NCBI RefSeq assembly: GCF_900176385.1
Contig: NZ_FWXN01000003.1
Span: forward strand, 1-64,000
Direction of reading: 5' to 3'
Length of the DNA stretch: 64,000 nt
Origin: Janibacter indicus
Lineage (GTDB): Bacteria; Actinomycetota; Actinomycetes; Actinomycetales; Dermatophilaceae
A program made the translations under genes and the position numbers. Shown here in pieces: positions 1 through 7,636 of the stretch. Every line of letters starts with the position of its first letter. The first letter of the stretch is position 1. The notes under the pieces were generated by a model. That model did no database searches, was not told the DNA's origin, and saw nothing but the letters and a program-made list of their open reading frames with translations.

Positions 1-128
1 CCTGCCGCCGGCAGGTCTTCAGGTGGCTCGTCCGCTACAACACCCGCCGCCGTCACACTTGGTGCGGCTACCTGTCCCCGTCCACCTACGAGGCCCGCCG
101 GGCCGCTACGCTGCCGACCGCCGCGTAA
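1..128 (+). CDS. IS3-family transposase, C-terminal end (partial)
   Basis: Only the last 41 codons are in the window, read in the frame starting at base 3 and stopping with TAA at 126-128. The peptide contains RWLVRYNTRRRHTWCGYLSP followed by YEARRAA, which matches the C-terminal end of the DDE (rve) catalytic domain of IS3-family OrfB transposases, where a YNxxRxHxxLGYxSPxxYE pattern is usual. It would cut and join the ends of its insertion sequence. The catalytic residues lie upstream of the window. The element ends within a truncated rep gene, so this IS most likely disrupted that gene. Confidence 0.75.
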   Translation, partial: CRRQVFRWLVRYNTRRRHTWCGYLSPSTYEARRAATLPTAA

Positions 129-160
129 TCACACCCTGTGTCCAAGAACCGGGGGTAGGG
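1..160 (+). mobile_element. Right end of an IS3-family insertion sequence
   Basis: The transposase end (to 128) is followed by about 30 bp of non-coding sequence that should hold the terminal inverted repeat. Homology to the disrupted rep gene resumes at roughly 155-167, so the IS boundary is placed near 160 with an error of several bases. The left end and any target duplication lie outside the window. Confidence 0.5.
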
Positions 161-953
161 CCCGGGCGTGGAAGTGGATCAGGCCGCGGGTCTGGTACTC
201 GGCGACCTTGGCGTACTGCACGGATGCGTGCTCGCTCAGGCTGGCCTCTGGGACGTGCAGGTGGTGGGCGATGCTGCGGCGCAGCGCGATGGTGAAGCGT
301 CGCCACAGCTCGGGGGCGTGCCATTGCCACATCACGGCCGAGGCGGTGTCGTGGCAGTCGGAGCACAGTGGGGCCCCGTTGGCGTGGTCGTCTTCGTCGT
401 GGACGATCCCGCACCAGCTGGGTCGTCCGTGGGGGCACCTCGTCTGGTCGTCGCGGCGGCGTGGGCGGCAGGCGCGACCGTGGCGGTGCCCGTGGACGGG
501 CCCGAAGGAGGGGGCGGTGAGGGTGACGAAGAGCAGGGGGTTGTCCCGCACGTGTGCGGGGACGGTCTTGCCGCCGTTGATGCCGGCGTGGATCAGGGCG
601 TAGGTGTCTCTGGCGTAGACGCGGGAGCAGGCGGGGCAGGCCGAGGCGCGGCGGTTGCCGCAGGGGCGGTGCAGGACGCCGAAGGGCAGGTCGCGGGTGT
701 CGAAGGTGGAGAGGACTTGCCCGGTGGTGGTCTCGACCGTGGTCGTGGAGCCGGCCAGGCGGATGGGGTGGGCGCAGTTGCCGGTGCTGGCCAGGGCGTC
801 GAAAAAGGCGTCCATGGTGCCGTCGGCGATGCGGCAGGAGAGCAGCTCGGGGGTGTCGGCGCGGGTCAGAGCCGGCACGTCGAGCGGGGCGTCTTCGCTG
901 AAGCCGGGGAAGCGGTCCGGGCCGGCAGGGGCGGGTGTGGTGTCGGTGTGCAC
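129..953 (-). pseudogene. RepSA-type replication initiator, truncated by IS
   Basis: 274 codons are open from a GTG at 953, preceded by a strong ribosome site (GGAGGGG, 3 nt spacing). The protein resembles the RepSA initiators of actinobacterial integrative and conjugative elements (pSAM2 type). Visible features are paired cysteines (CGNRRASACPAC), LTAPSFGPVHG, a second Cys/His cluster (PLCSDCHD), and SVQYAKVAEYQTRGLIHFHA near the end. HFH is the HUH metal-binding motif of rolling-circle initiators. The reading frame leaves the family right after this motif and ends in unrelated residues encoded by the IS end, so the distal region, where the catalytic tyrosine should lie, is lost. The product is very likely inactive. 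Confidence 0.75.
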
Positions 954-972
954 GGTCCCCTCCCAACCAGAA

Positions 973-1023
973 GGGTGTGCCGCGTGAACGGTGGTGCTGG
1001 CCTTGGGTTCACGCGGCACACCC
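973..1023. repeat. Perfect 17-bp inverted repeat upstream of rep
   Basis: Left arm 973-989 (GGGTGTGCCGCGTGAAC) and right arm 1007-1023 are exact reverse complements, separated by 17 bp (990-1006). The repeat starts 20 bp upstream of the rep GTG. It could be an operator for a regulator of rep, part of the origin, or an RNA hairpin in the rep leader; the sequence alone does not decide. Confidence 0.75.
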
Positions 1024-1397
1024 GGACTGTGGGAAGTGCGGCAGGACGAGTAGCGGAATCTTCCGGCGCCGCAAGGCCGCTCAACGCCGGACGCACCGGC
1101 CGCATGGGGGCGGGTGCACGCGCGGATCAGTCGAGTGTGTGTAACGGCCATCTGTCATGCGAGCGCACTGGGCCCGAGGTTGGGGAGCCGACCCCCAAGG
1201 GAAATATCCCGTGTGTGTGAATGTCGATCCGCGCTATCAACGTTGCCGCCCGCAAACGGCTGGCGCATCTTTCGCGGCGATCCTTGACCAAACCCTGACT
1301 CTTCGGTGACGATCTGGCCATCCACGTGACCCGCGCAGCCGTCTCTGTGCTGCCCTGAGTTCGCCACGTGCCGAACGCTTGTGTTGAGGAGGGGACC
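1024..1397. other. Divergent intergenic region, no convincing gene
   Basis: 374 bp between rep and the LRV-protein gene, which are transcribed away from each other, so promoters for both should be here. Short open frames exist on both strands but have no recognisable product or good ribosome site. An imperfect palindrome (GGGAAATATCCC, 1199-1210) and a TTGACC near 1286 are the only promoter-like details seen, and neither has a convincing partner box. Confidence 0.5.
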
Positions 1398-2135
1398 GTG
1401 CCGTCAGTCAATGATCGCGCCCTAGCTGCGGGGGACCCGAGTGCCAGCGTGGATGCGCTGGTCGACGCAGCCCATGACCGATCTCCGAAGGTGCGGACCG
1501 CGGCGGCGGAGAACCCTTCAACGCCGCCGGACGTCCTAGCGCGGCTCGTCGAAGATGACCGATGGCAAGTCCGGTTTGCGGTGGCGGAGAACCCGAGCCT
1601 AGAAGCGTGCCGAATTGCCTTGTCGTGCACGGACCCCGATGTTCGAGGTCTCGCGGCACAACGTGACGACGTGAGCACGGCACAGGTTGAGCAGATCCTG
1701 GAGGACCCCGCCCACTCGGTCAGAGAGCGGCTAGCGGAGGCGGCTACCGATGAAGGAGTTCTCCGACGTCTGGCGAATGACCCCCATCCCCTGGTCAGGG
1801 CCAGCGTCGCGCTGAACGATGCGGTGCCCGTTGACGTCCTTCAGACCCTCGCGCAGGACGGGCGTGCCCGCGTCAGGTCCGCCGCTGCTGCCTCCCGTCG
1901 CCTGCCATACGAGGCACTGACGCCGATGGCGAATGACCGCTCTGTTGAGGTCCAGTGGCATGTCTTGGTCAGCAACCCTGAGCGGCTCGACCTCGCGGCC
2001 GAGATCGCCGAGCACTCGGACGCCATGAACGCAGACCAGGCGCGATCCCAACTGCAACACCCGGGAAACTTCACCGGGCCCCTTGACCAGGTGGAGATCG
2101 TCAAGCCTGTTGATCGTGAGGACTTTCTCTACTGA
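1398..2135 (+). CDS. Leucine-rich repeat variant (LRV/HEAT-like) repeat protein
   Basis: 245 aa from a GTG at 1398, chosen because GAGGAGGGG lies just upstream; an ATG at 1368 in the same frame lacks such a site. The protein is built almost entirely of about seven degenerate helical repeats. A Val-Arg pair recurs at residues 32, 58, 82, 108, 133 and 159 (spacing 24-26) within phrases like VRTAAAENPSTPPDVLARLV. This pattern fits the leucine-rich-repeat-variant / HEAT-like superhelix family, usually a protein-protein interaction scaffold. There is no signal peptide, membrane segment or catalytic domain. It lies between rep and the attachment site, so it is probably cargo of the integrated element; its role is unknown. 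Confidence 0.7.
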   Translation: MPSVNDRALAAGDPSASVDALVDAAHDRSPKVRTAAAENPSTPPDVLARLVEDDRWQVRFAVAENPSLEACRIALSCTDPDVRGLAAQRDDVSTAQVEQILEDPAHSVRERLAEAATDEGVLRRLANDPHPLVRASVALNDAVPVDVLQTLAQDGRARVRSAAAASRRLPYEALTPMANDRSVEVQWHVLVSNPERLDLAAEIAEHSDAMNADQARSQLQHPGNFTGPLDQVEIVKPVDREDFLY

Positions 2136-2141
2136 CTCAAG

Positions 2142-2158
2142 GCGGGCCTTCGGCCCGC
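2142..2158 (+). terminator. GC-rich hairpin after LRV gene
   Basis: A 7-bp perfect stem (GCGGGCC/GGCCCGC) with a TTC loop begins 7 bp after the stop codon. There is no U-tract, which is common for actinobacterial terminators, so function is inferred from position. Confidence 0.4.
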
Positions 2159-2590
2159 ACCCGGCCGGCCGGCTTCGGCCGCTCCGGTGGGGACCCCCGC
2201 GCTCCGGGCTCGTGCCTCGCCCTACGCGCACCCCCACCTGCGCGCCCTTCGCCGCCGGCCGAACACGAGCAAGGACACCCGGTACTCCCCACACCGAGTG
2301 CCCTCACCGATGAACCGCCGACCCGCCGCTACACCATCCGACCTCCACGGCCACGGCTCAAGCGGCCCGCCGTCACCGCAACAGGGACGCGCTCCGCGCC
2401 TGCGCACCACACCTGACCGAGCCTCCTGGCCGCTTGCCCCGCACCCGCTCCGGCCGGCTCTGCTCCGCTATCGGGACGGCGGCTCTCCGTGCCCCCCTGG
2501 TGCCCCCCGGCGCTGCGAACCGAGGCGTCGATGGCACGTATGCACTTCTGCGAGTGGCGGATTCCCGGGGCGACGAGACCGCCGCGCGCC
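2159..2590. other. Non-coding terminal region of the integrated element
   Basis: 432 bp between the LRV gene and the attachment core. Open frames here are short, Arg/Pro-rich and without ribosome sites; none looks like an integrase, excisionase or tRNA 5' half. Recombinase arm-binding sites would be expected here, but I could not identify a clear set of direct repeats. Confidence 0.45.
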
Positions 2591-2635
<45 letters not shown>

Positions 2636-2637
2636 CC

Positions 2638-2668
2638 GAAGGCCCCCGGCGTCGCGCCGGGGGCCTTC
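2638..2668 (+). terminator. Strong hairpin terminator of the original tRNA gene
   Basis: A perfect 14-bp stem (2638-2651 with 2655-2668) and a 3-nt loop directly follow the CCA of the tRNA remnant. This is the expected place for the chromosomal tRNA terminator and supports reading 2636 onward as native chromosome. Confidence 0.7.
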
Positions 2669-2696
2669 GCCGTGCCCGCGTGCCAGCATGGCGAGC

Positions 2697-3206
2697 GTGG
2701 ACGAGCCCTCCTTCACCTACGCCCCCGTCGGCTGCATCCGCACGGGCGTGGTCCCGCACGGGTTCGACGAGCTGCGCCGCAGCCGTCGGGTCGGATCGGG
2801 GCTGGCGGACTTCGAGCGTGCTGTAGACGCCCTGATGACGTGGCAGATGCACCGTCGAGCCGGGATCGCGGTGATGGCATCGCACGAGCGGGTCGCGCCC
2901 GGAGCGGTCGCGGAGCTGCGCTTGGGCGTGGGGCGGCTGGGCCTGCGTGCGCCGGTGCGGATCGTGGACGTGGTCGACGAGCCCACCCGTCGCGGCTTCG
3001 CCTACTGCACCCTCCCCCGGCACCCCGAGAGCGGTGAGGAGGCCTTCGTCGTGGAGCTGGGGACGACGGGCGACGTCACCCTCACCATCACCGCCGTCTC
3101 CCGTCCGGCGTCACGGTTGGCACGCCTCTCCGGGCCGGTCGGCCGCCTGGTGCAGTGGCGGATCACCGGCCGCTACCTGTCGGCGCTCGCCGGCGACGCG
3201 GGGTGA
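2697..3206 (+). CDS. DUF1990 family protein
   Basis: 169 aa from GTG 2697; an ATG at 2688 in frame is an alternative. GTG 2697 is preferred because CAGCAT lies 7 nt before it, matching the leaderless spacing of neighbouring genes. The protein has the DUF1990 pattern: an N-terminal FTYAPVG, then HGFDELRRSRRVGSG, ALMTWQMHR, and a C-terminal FVVEL with VSRPASRLARL. DUF1990 proteins are soluble and of unknown biochemical role. It is the first chromosomal gene after the attachment site and stands alone, followed 31 bp later by a reductase gene with its own promoter. Confidence 0.75.
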   Translation: MDEPSFTYAPVGCIRTGVVPHGFDELRRSRRVGSGLADFERAVDALMTWQMHRRAGIAVMASHERVAPGAVAELRLGVGRLGLRAPVRIVDVVDEPTRRGFAYCTLPRHPESGEEAFVVELGTTGDVTLTITAVSRPASRLARLSGPVGRLVQWRITGRYLSALAGDAG

Positions 3207-3225
3207 CGGGCTCCCCCTTCGCCAG

Positions 3226-3231
3226 TAGCGT
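3226..3231 (+). promoter_or_regulatory. -10 hexamer TAGCGT, leaderless start
   Basis: TAGCGT ends 6 nt before the ATG at 3238, so transcription should begin at or next to the start codon. No Shine-Dalgarno sequence is present. No clear -35 box was found. Confidence 0.4.
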
Positions 3232-3237
3232 CGGTCC

Positions 3238-3825
3238 ATGGCACCCACGCGCCGCCTCGTCACCTACTCGATGAACATCTCGCTCGACGGCTACATCGTC
3301 GGGCCGGACGGTGGCTTCGACTGGTCGGAGCCGGACGAAGAGGTCTTCGCCGCCCACACCGACGAGCTGCGCGGGGTCGGCGTGCACCTGCTCGGCCGCC
3401 GGCTGCACGAGACGATGTCCTACTGGGAGACCGCCGACCAGGAGCCCGAGTCCGACTACTCCACCGTCGAGTGGGCGCAGATGTGGCGGGCGGTGCCCAA
3501 GGTCGTCTTCTCCCGCACGCTCACCGAGGTGACCGGCACCAACACCCGGCTGGCGACCCGTGGCCTGGCCGAGGAGATCGCGGCCCTGCGTGCCGAGTCC
3601 GACGAAGGGGAGATCGCCCTCGGTGGCGCAGAGCTCGCCGCGGCGGCCGCGGCCGCCGACCTCGTTGACGAGTACCGCCCCTTCGTCCTGCCGGTCGTCG
3701 TCGGGGGCGGTCGCCCCTACTGGCCCGAGGGGTTGGACCGGATCGACCTCGAGCACGTCTCCAGCCGCACCTTCGGCAACGGCGTCGTGGCGTCGCGCTA
3801 CCGGGTGGTGCGGCCCGGTGCCTGA
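3238..3825 (+). CDS. Dihydrofolate reductase-like protein (RibD C-terminal domain)
   Basis: 195 aa, single-domain RibD_C/DHFR-like protein. The N-terminus (VTYSMNISLDGYIVGPDGGFDW) and the C-terminal VLPVVVGGGRPYW are hallmarks of the family of small actinobacterial NADPH-dependent reductases often annotated as dihydrofolate reductase family. The exact substrate is unknown; these proteins are usually not the essential folate enzyme. The start fits a leaderless transcript. It converges on ycnI with only 24 bp between the stops. Confidence 0.75.
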   Translation: MAPTRRLVTYSMNISLDGYIVGPDGGFDWSEPDEEVFAAHTDELRGVGVHLLGRRLHETMSYWETADQEPESDYSTVEWAQMWRAVPKVVFSRTLTEVTGTNTRLATRGLAEEIAALRAESDEGEIALGGAELAAAAAAADLVDEYRPFVLPVVVGGGRPYWPEGLDRIDLEHVSSRTFGNGVVASRYRVVRPGA

Positions 3826-3849
3826 GCGCCGGGGCCGCACCGGGGCGGG

Positions 3850-4551
3850 TCAGGCCCGGCGTCGCCCTGCCACGGCAACGCCCGCGCCCACGAGGGCCAC
3901 GACGAGCGCCAGCCCGCCGAGCACCCGGGCGAGGGTGTCGGCGGAGGCCGGCTGGCTCCCTTCGACCTCGCTCAGGTCGTCCTCGGTGGTGGCGTGGTGG
4001 CCGCCCTCCTCGGCGGCCGTGACCTCGAAGCTCGGGGCCGGGTGCTCCGGCTCCTCACCGCCCTCCTCGGTGACGTCCGACCAGTCGGCGACCTCGCCGT
4101 CGGAGTAGGTCTGCTTCGCCGGGAGGACGAGCTGGCCGGGAGTGGGCAGCGGGCCGGCGCTGATCGCGAACTCCGCGTACTCGCCCGGCGCGATGCCGGC
4201 CGACTCGGAGTCGGCGGTCCACGTGACCGTCCGCGGCGCCTCGGTGAGCGTGAGGTCGTTGGCGGTGACCTTCTCGGGGAGCTTCGCCGTCGTGACCCTC
4301 GCCGTCCAGCCCGGGACCGGGCGGATGGAGACGGTCGCGAGCGGCCGGTCCTGGGGGAGGGTGACGACGAGCTTGGTCGTTGACGCGGTGTCCGACTCGT
4401 TGGGCACGCGGAAGGTCAGCGCCGCGTAGCCGCCGGAGGCCGTCGCCTCGGGGATGACGCGCACGTGGGCGGCGGCGGGCAGTGCCGTCGCGGCGGTGGC
4501 GGCGAGGGCGAGGGTCAGGGCAGCGCCGGAGCGCAGGGTGGTGCGGTTCAT
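3850..4551 (-). CDS. ycnI: YcnI-like copper-associated exported protein (DUF1775)
   Basis: 233 aa. An N-terminal Sec signal (LTLALAATAATALPAAAHV) places a histidine at the mature N-terminus, as in YcnI, where the N-terminal histidine is part of the copper site. The DUF1775 domain follows (RVIPEATASGGYAALTFRVPNE through KQTYSDGEVADWSD), then a linker rich in acidic residues and His, and a C-terminal membrane anchor (LGGLALVVALVGAGVAV) with an RRRA tail. It is probably an extracytoplasmic copper chaperone or buffer. The start ATG has GAAGGA upstream. It lies 58 bp downstream of a membrane-protein gene on the same strand. Confidence 0.85.
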   Translation of the reverse strand: MNRTTLRSGAALTLALAATAATALPAAAHVRVIPEATASGGYAALTFRVPNESDTASTTKLVVTLPQDRPLATVSIRPVPGWTARVTTAKLPEKVTANDLTLTEAPRTVTWTADSESAGIAPGEYAEFAISAGPLPTPGQLVLPAKQTYSDGEVADWSDVTEEGGEEPEHPAPSFEVTAAEEGGHHATTEDDLSEVEGSQPASADTLARVLGGLALVVALVGAGVAVAGRRRA

Positions 4552-4609
4552 GAGTTGTCCTTCGGTGAGGTGTGCGGGGCCCGCCCGCGCCCTCACGGCG
4601 AGGGACGGG

Positions 4610-5176
4610 TCAGGCAGGCGTGGGAGCGGGCCGCACCGGCGGACCGCGCCGCCCCGCCCCACCGAGGACGAAGGGAGCCGGTCGCGGCCGGTCCACGGCG
4701 GCCGGGGCCGCGGCCCGCACGGGGACGACGACTCGCCGGGCCGGCCGGGGGAGGACCGGTCGCAGCAGGCCGGCGAGGAACCAGACCGCCTCCTCGCCAC
4801 GGGCGAGGAGCAGGGCCAGCAGCAGTGCGGCGACGGTGTGCGCCAGGACCATCGCCGGGCTCGTGTGGGACACCTCGGCCCCGCCGGCGCACCCGACGAC
4901 CATCTCGTGGTGACCACCACCGACGGCGCACGTTGGGGCGTGGTGGCCGGCGGAGAGCAGGGTGTGCAGGACCACCTGGGCCCCGCCGAGCGTGGCGGCC
5001 AGCGCCACGCGGCCGAGCCGCCAGCGGGTGAGGAGCAGGCCGCTCCACAGGAGCACCCCGATGACGAGCACGATCCCGCCGGTCGAAGGAAGCCCGCCGC
5101 CGGCAGCGAGGTGGGCGCCGGTCGACAGCCCACCGGCCGCGAGCGTCCACGCGAGGGTGCGCGCCGGCCGCAGCAC
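4610..5176 (-). CDS. Uncharacterised His-rich membrane protein next to ycnI
   Basis: 188 aa from GTG 5176. About four hydrophobic segments are visible: near residues 10-25, 33-50, 55-75 and 108-130. Between the third and fourth is a loop with HH, two Cys and another HH (GHHAPTCAVGGGHHEMVVGC), which could bind metal. The C-terminus is Pro/Arg-rich. I do not recognise the family. Its position immediately upstream of ycnI on the same strand suggests a role in copper handling, but this is inference from context and the His/Cys loop. A TAGGAT at 5204-5209 (minus strand) is a plausible -10. Confidence 0.6.
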   Translation of the reverse strand: MLRPARTLAWTLAAGGLSTGAHLAAGGGLPSTGGIVLVIGVLLWSGLLLTRWRLGRVALAATLGGAQVVLHTLLSAGHHAPTCAVGGGHHEMVVGCAGGAEVSHTSPAMVLAHTVAALLLALLLARGEEAVWFLAGLLRPVLPRPARRVVVPVRAAAPAAVDRPRPAPFVLGGAGRRGPPVRPAPTPA

Positions 5177-5203
5177 ACCCCTGCTCGGCTCGGTTACGTG
5201 CTG

Positions 5204-5209
5204 ATCCTA
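5204..5209 (-). promoter_or_regulatory. -10 hexamer TAGGAT upstream of membrane gene/ycnI
   Basis: Read on the minus strand, TAGGAT lies 27 nt before the GTG at 5176, overlapping the 3' end of the DUF3152 gene. An AGGGG near the start codon would serve as ribosome site. No good -35 is visible. Confidence 0.35.
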
Positions 5210-6004
5210 GGCAGCAGGGGGTCCGCTGATCATGTCGCCGTCTGCGTCGAACGGCCAGGGGTTGGCCGTGCAACCCTGCAGACCGAGCGTCTGCTGGAGC
5301 ATGACCGGTGCCCGCCAGCGCTTGCCCGGGCACCGCTCGTGGCCCAGGCCGAGCCCGTGCCCGACCTCGTGGTTGACGAGATAGGTGCGGTAGAGCGAGA
5401 GGTCGTCGACGTGCGGCACCCCGAGGAACCAGCGGTCGAGGTTGAGCACGATGAACTGCCCTGCGCGGCAAGAGGTGTAGCCGTCGGTGGCGGCTCCGGC
5501 CGCCTCGCACTGCTTGTCGACGGTCGCGGGGGTCGCGAGCCGGATCGTCAGTTCCGGCTGGGCCCGCGCGACCCGCTGGAAGCGCCACCGGCCGTCACCC
5601 GTCCACCCCCGCTCGTGGGAGAGGGCCTGGTCGATGACCCGGCCGAACTCGCGCGTGGTCACCCCGGCGCCCTGCTCGACCTCGACGCGATAGGTCACCA
5701 CCCGCCCGGACCGGCCGTGCACCGGGGTCCCGGTCTGCATGCGGGTGTAGCGGCCCGTCGAGCGGTACTCCGGCAGGGTCGGGGAGGCGGACGTCGGGCT
5801 CGACGACGTGGGGGACGGCTCGGAGGAGGTGGCCGTGGTGACGGCTGCCCCGGCGCCGGGGTCGTCCCGGTCGGGCGCGCCGTAGGCCGAGCGCAGCCCG
5901 ACGACGAGGGCGACCACGACGAGCAGCGCCAGGCCGGCGGCCGCGAGCTGTCGGCGTCGTGCCTGGGCGGCGCCCGCCGGGGCCCGGGATCGAAGGTGGG
6001 ACAC
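5207..6004 (-). CDS. DUF3152 metalloprotease-like exported protein
   Basis: 265 aa from GTG 6004; an ATG at 6010 is only 1 nt from a TACCCT -10, while GTG 6004 is 7 nt from it and fits a leaderless start. A basic N-terminus is followed by one membrane segment (about residues 20-38), a Ser/Thr/Pro-rich linker and the DUF3152 domain. The domain carries HEVGHGLGLGH, a complete HExxHxxGxxH zinc site of metzincin type, so peptidase activity on the outer face of the membrane is plausible. Cysteines flanking the domain may form disulfides. Biological substrate unknown. Confidence 0.8.
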   Translation of the reverse strand: MSHLRSRAPAGAAQARRRQLAAAGLALLVVVALVVGLRSAYGAPDRDDPGAGAAVTTATSSEPSPTSSSPTSASPTLPEYRSTGRYTRMQTGTPVHGRSGRVVTYRVEVEQGAGVTTREFGRVIDQALSHERGWTGDGRWRFQRVARAQPELTIRLATPATVDKQCEAAGAATDGYTSCRAGQFIVLNLDRWFLGVPHVDDLSLYRTYLVNHEVGHGLGLGHERCPGKRWRAPVMLQQTLGLQGCTANPWPFDADGDMISGPPAA

Positions 6005-6011
6005 GTCCATC

Positions 6012-6017
6012 AGGGTA
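6012..6017 (-). promoter_or_regulatory. -10 hexamer TACCCT, leaderless start of DUF3152 gene
   Basis: On the minus strand TACCCT is followed by 7 nt and GTG 6004. This spacing decides the start choice over the ATG 6 nt further upstream. Confidence 0.4.
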
Positions 6018-6031
6018 GGCCGCCCCGGTGG

Positions 6032-7552
6032 TCAACCCGCGTGCGCGAGCAGCCAATCGCGCAGCCGCAGCGTCGACAGGCAGTCGTACTCGTTGTACTG
6101 GCGCAGGTCCTCGAGGCGGGCGGCGGCCTCGGCCTCGTCGCCCGCGGCGATCGCCTCGCGGTAGCGCTGGTACTCGATGATCGAGTCGCCGCCCGCGGTG
6201 ACGCCGTCGGCGTCGCGCAGGTCGTCACCCATGTAGAGCGGCTCGAGCCGCTTGATCGAGTAGGAGCGGCTGCCGACGCGCACGGCGGACTTGACCGCCG
6301 CGTAGAGGTCGACGAAGACGCCGTCGTCGAGGATCTGGGCCACCTCGGCCTCGTAGACGCCGTGGCGAGCGGCCATGCGGGACAAGGCTGCTCGCTCGTA
6401 GCCGGAGTAGTGGTAAACGTGCAGGTCGGGCCAGCGCCCGAGCCGGTGGCGCAGCCAGTCGACGAAGCAGACGAGGGCGGCCCGCTCCTGCTCCCGGTCG
6501 TGGGCCCAGAAGGCGACGAACTCCTCGCTCGCCGTGAGCGACCCGAAGAGGTACTCCAGCCCGGTGTCGGTCGGCGTCGAGCCCCGCCACATCGGGTCGC
6601 CCTCGAAGTCGAAGAAGACGTCGCCGTCGCTCGGCGCCGGCAGCTCGGCGAGCACCTCGGGGGCGAAGACCTCGTAGGGCAGCGGTGTCTCGGGAGTCGG
6701 CTCGGTGAGCTGCAGCCCCGCCTGGCTGCGCAGGACGGCGAGCTGGTCGTCGTCGATGCCCTCGATGGGCTCGGTGCGCTCGGCGAGGGCGGTCATCGTC
6801 GTGACGCCCGCCTCGAGCAGTCGCGCCCGGGTCGTGGCGCGCACGCCGCCGACGAGCCCGACGTCCTCTCGGACAGCCAGCTCGGCCCGGCAGGCGTCGC
6901 AGAAGAGGCAGGTCCGCCACCGCGGGTCCTCCCACCGGGCCGGGCCGGACTCGCCGGTGTGCGTGTCGATGACCTCGAGCAGCCGGTCGCGCAGCTCGCC
7001 CAGCGGCTCGGCGAGTTCCTCGCGCGGGGTGTCGACGATGCTCCCGTCACCGAGGATCAGCCGGACGAAGGGGGCGACCGTCACCCCGGAGGAGGCGAGC
7101 GCCTCGGCGTAGGCGGCCACTTGGAGGAGGGCGTGGGGCCGGGCGCTGCGGGCGAGCTTGGTCTCGGCGACGACCCAGGTCTCGTCGTCGTGTCGGAGCA
7201 GGTGGTCGGCACGGCCGCGGAAGCGCTCGCCGGCGACCGGGGCCTGGTGGATGAGCCGCACCGAGGGATCGCGCAGGAGCGGCAGGAGCTGCTCCGGCGA
7301 CAGCCGCGCGGCGTCGACGACGCCGTCACCGGTCGCGGCGGTCAGCTCGTCGGTGACCTCCTGCTCGTAGTCGCGGCCGAGGTCGCCGAAGCGCTCGCGC
7401 ACGGGGTCGACCTCGACCGGGAGGGCCTCGCGTCGGCCGAGCCGCACGTCGAGGTCGACGAGGAGGCCGAACTCGCACTCACGACCTCGGCGCAGGTCAC
7501 CCGCGGTGAGCACCGCGGGCTGCGGCCGGTCGTCGACGAGGGGCAGGTCCAT
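6032..7552 (-). CDS. TM0106-family RecB-like nuclease, short form
   Basis: 506 aa. The N-terminal half is a RecB-like PD-(D/E)xK nuclease: GRADHLL, VVAETKLA and a downstream Cys cluster (CLFCDAC) that, with an early cysteine (RECEF), could bind an iron-sulfur cluster. The C-terminal half is an RNase H-like exonuclease domain (DVFFDFEGDP near residue 325; NEYDCLSTLRLRDWL at the end). Homologues are commonly around 1,100 aa with a C-terminal superfamily I helicase; here the protein ends after the exonuclease domain. ATG 7552 is chosen because TACCCT lies 7 nt upstream and the family starts here; GTG 7582 is the alternative. Confidence 0.75.
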   Translation of the reverse strand: MDLPLVDDRPQPAVLTAGDLRRGRECEFGLLVDLDVRLGRREALPVEVDPVRERFGDLGRDYEQEVTDELTAATGDGVVDAARLSPEQLLPLLRDPSVRLIHQAPVAGERFRGRADHLLRHDDETWVVAETKLARSARPHALLQVAAYAEALASSGVTVAPFVRLILGDGSIVDTPREELAEPLGELRDRLLEVIDTHTGESGPARWEDPRWRTCLFCDACRAELAVREDVGLVGGVRATTRARLLEAGVTTMTALAERTEPIEGIDDDQLAVLRSQAGLQLTEPTPETPLPYEVFAPEVLAELPAPSDGDVFFDFEGDPMWRGSTPTDTGLEYLFGSLTASEEFVAFWAHDREQERAALVCFVDWLRHRLGRWPDLHVYHYSGYERAALSRMAARHGVYEAEVAQILDDGVFVDLYAAVKSAVRVGSRSYSIKRLEPLYMGDDLRDADGVTAGGDSIIEYQRYREAIAAGDEAEAAARLEDLRQYNEYDCLSTLRLRDWLLAHAG

Positions 7553-7559
7553 GGCCTCG

Positions 7560-7565
7560 AGGGTA
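7560..7565 (-). promoter_or_regulatory. -10 hexamer TACCCT, leaderless start of nuclease gene
   Basis: On the minus strand TACCCT is separated from ATG 7552 by 7 nt. No ribosome site precedes this ATG. Confidence 0.4.
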
Positions 7566-7636
7566 CGAGGCGCCGCCGACACCCCGTTGGTCGAGGTGGG
7601 AGGCCGCCGGCGGTCGACCCTCGAGACCTCCCGGGC

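Noticed and set aside
1155-1367. Small minus-strand frame between rep and the LRV gene
   Set aside because: No ribosome site, no leaderless -10, no recognisable protein pattern; composition looks random.
3826-3849. Terminator hairpin between the reductase gene and ycnI
   Set aside because: The GC-rich arms differ by one base and give only an imperfect stem; too weak to call.
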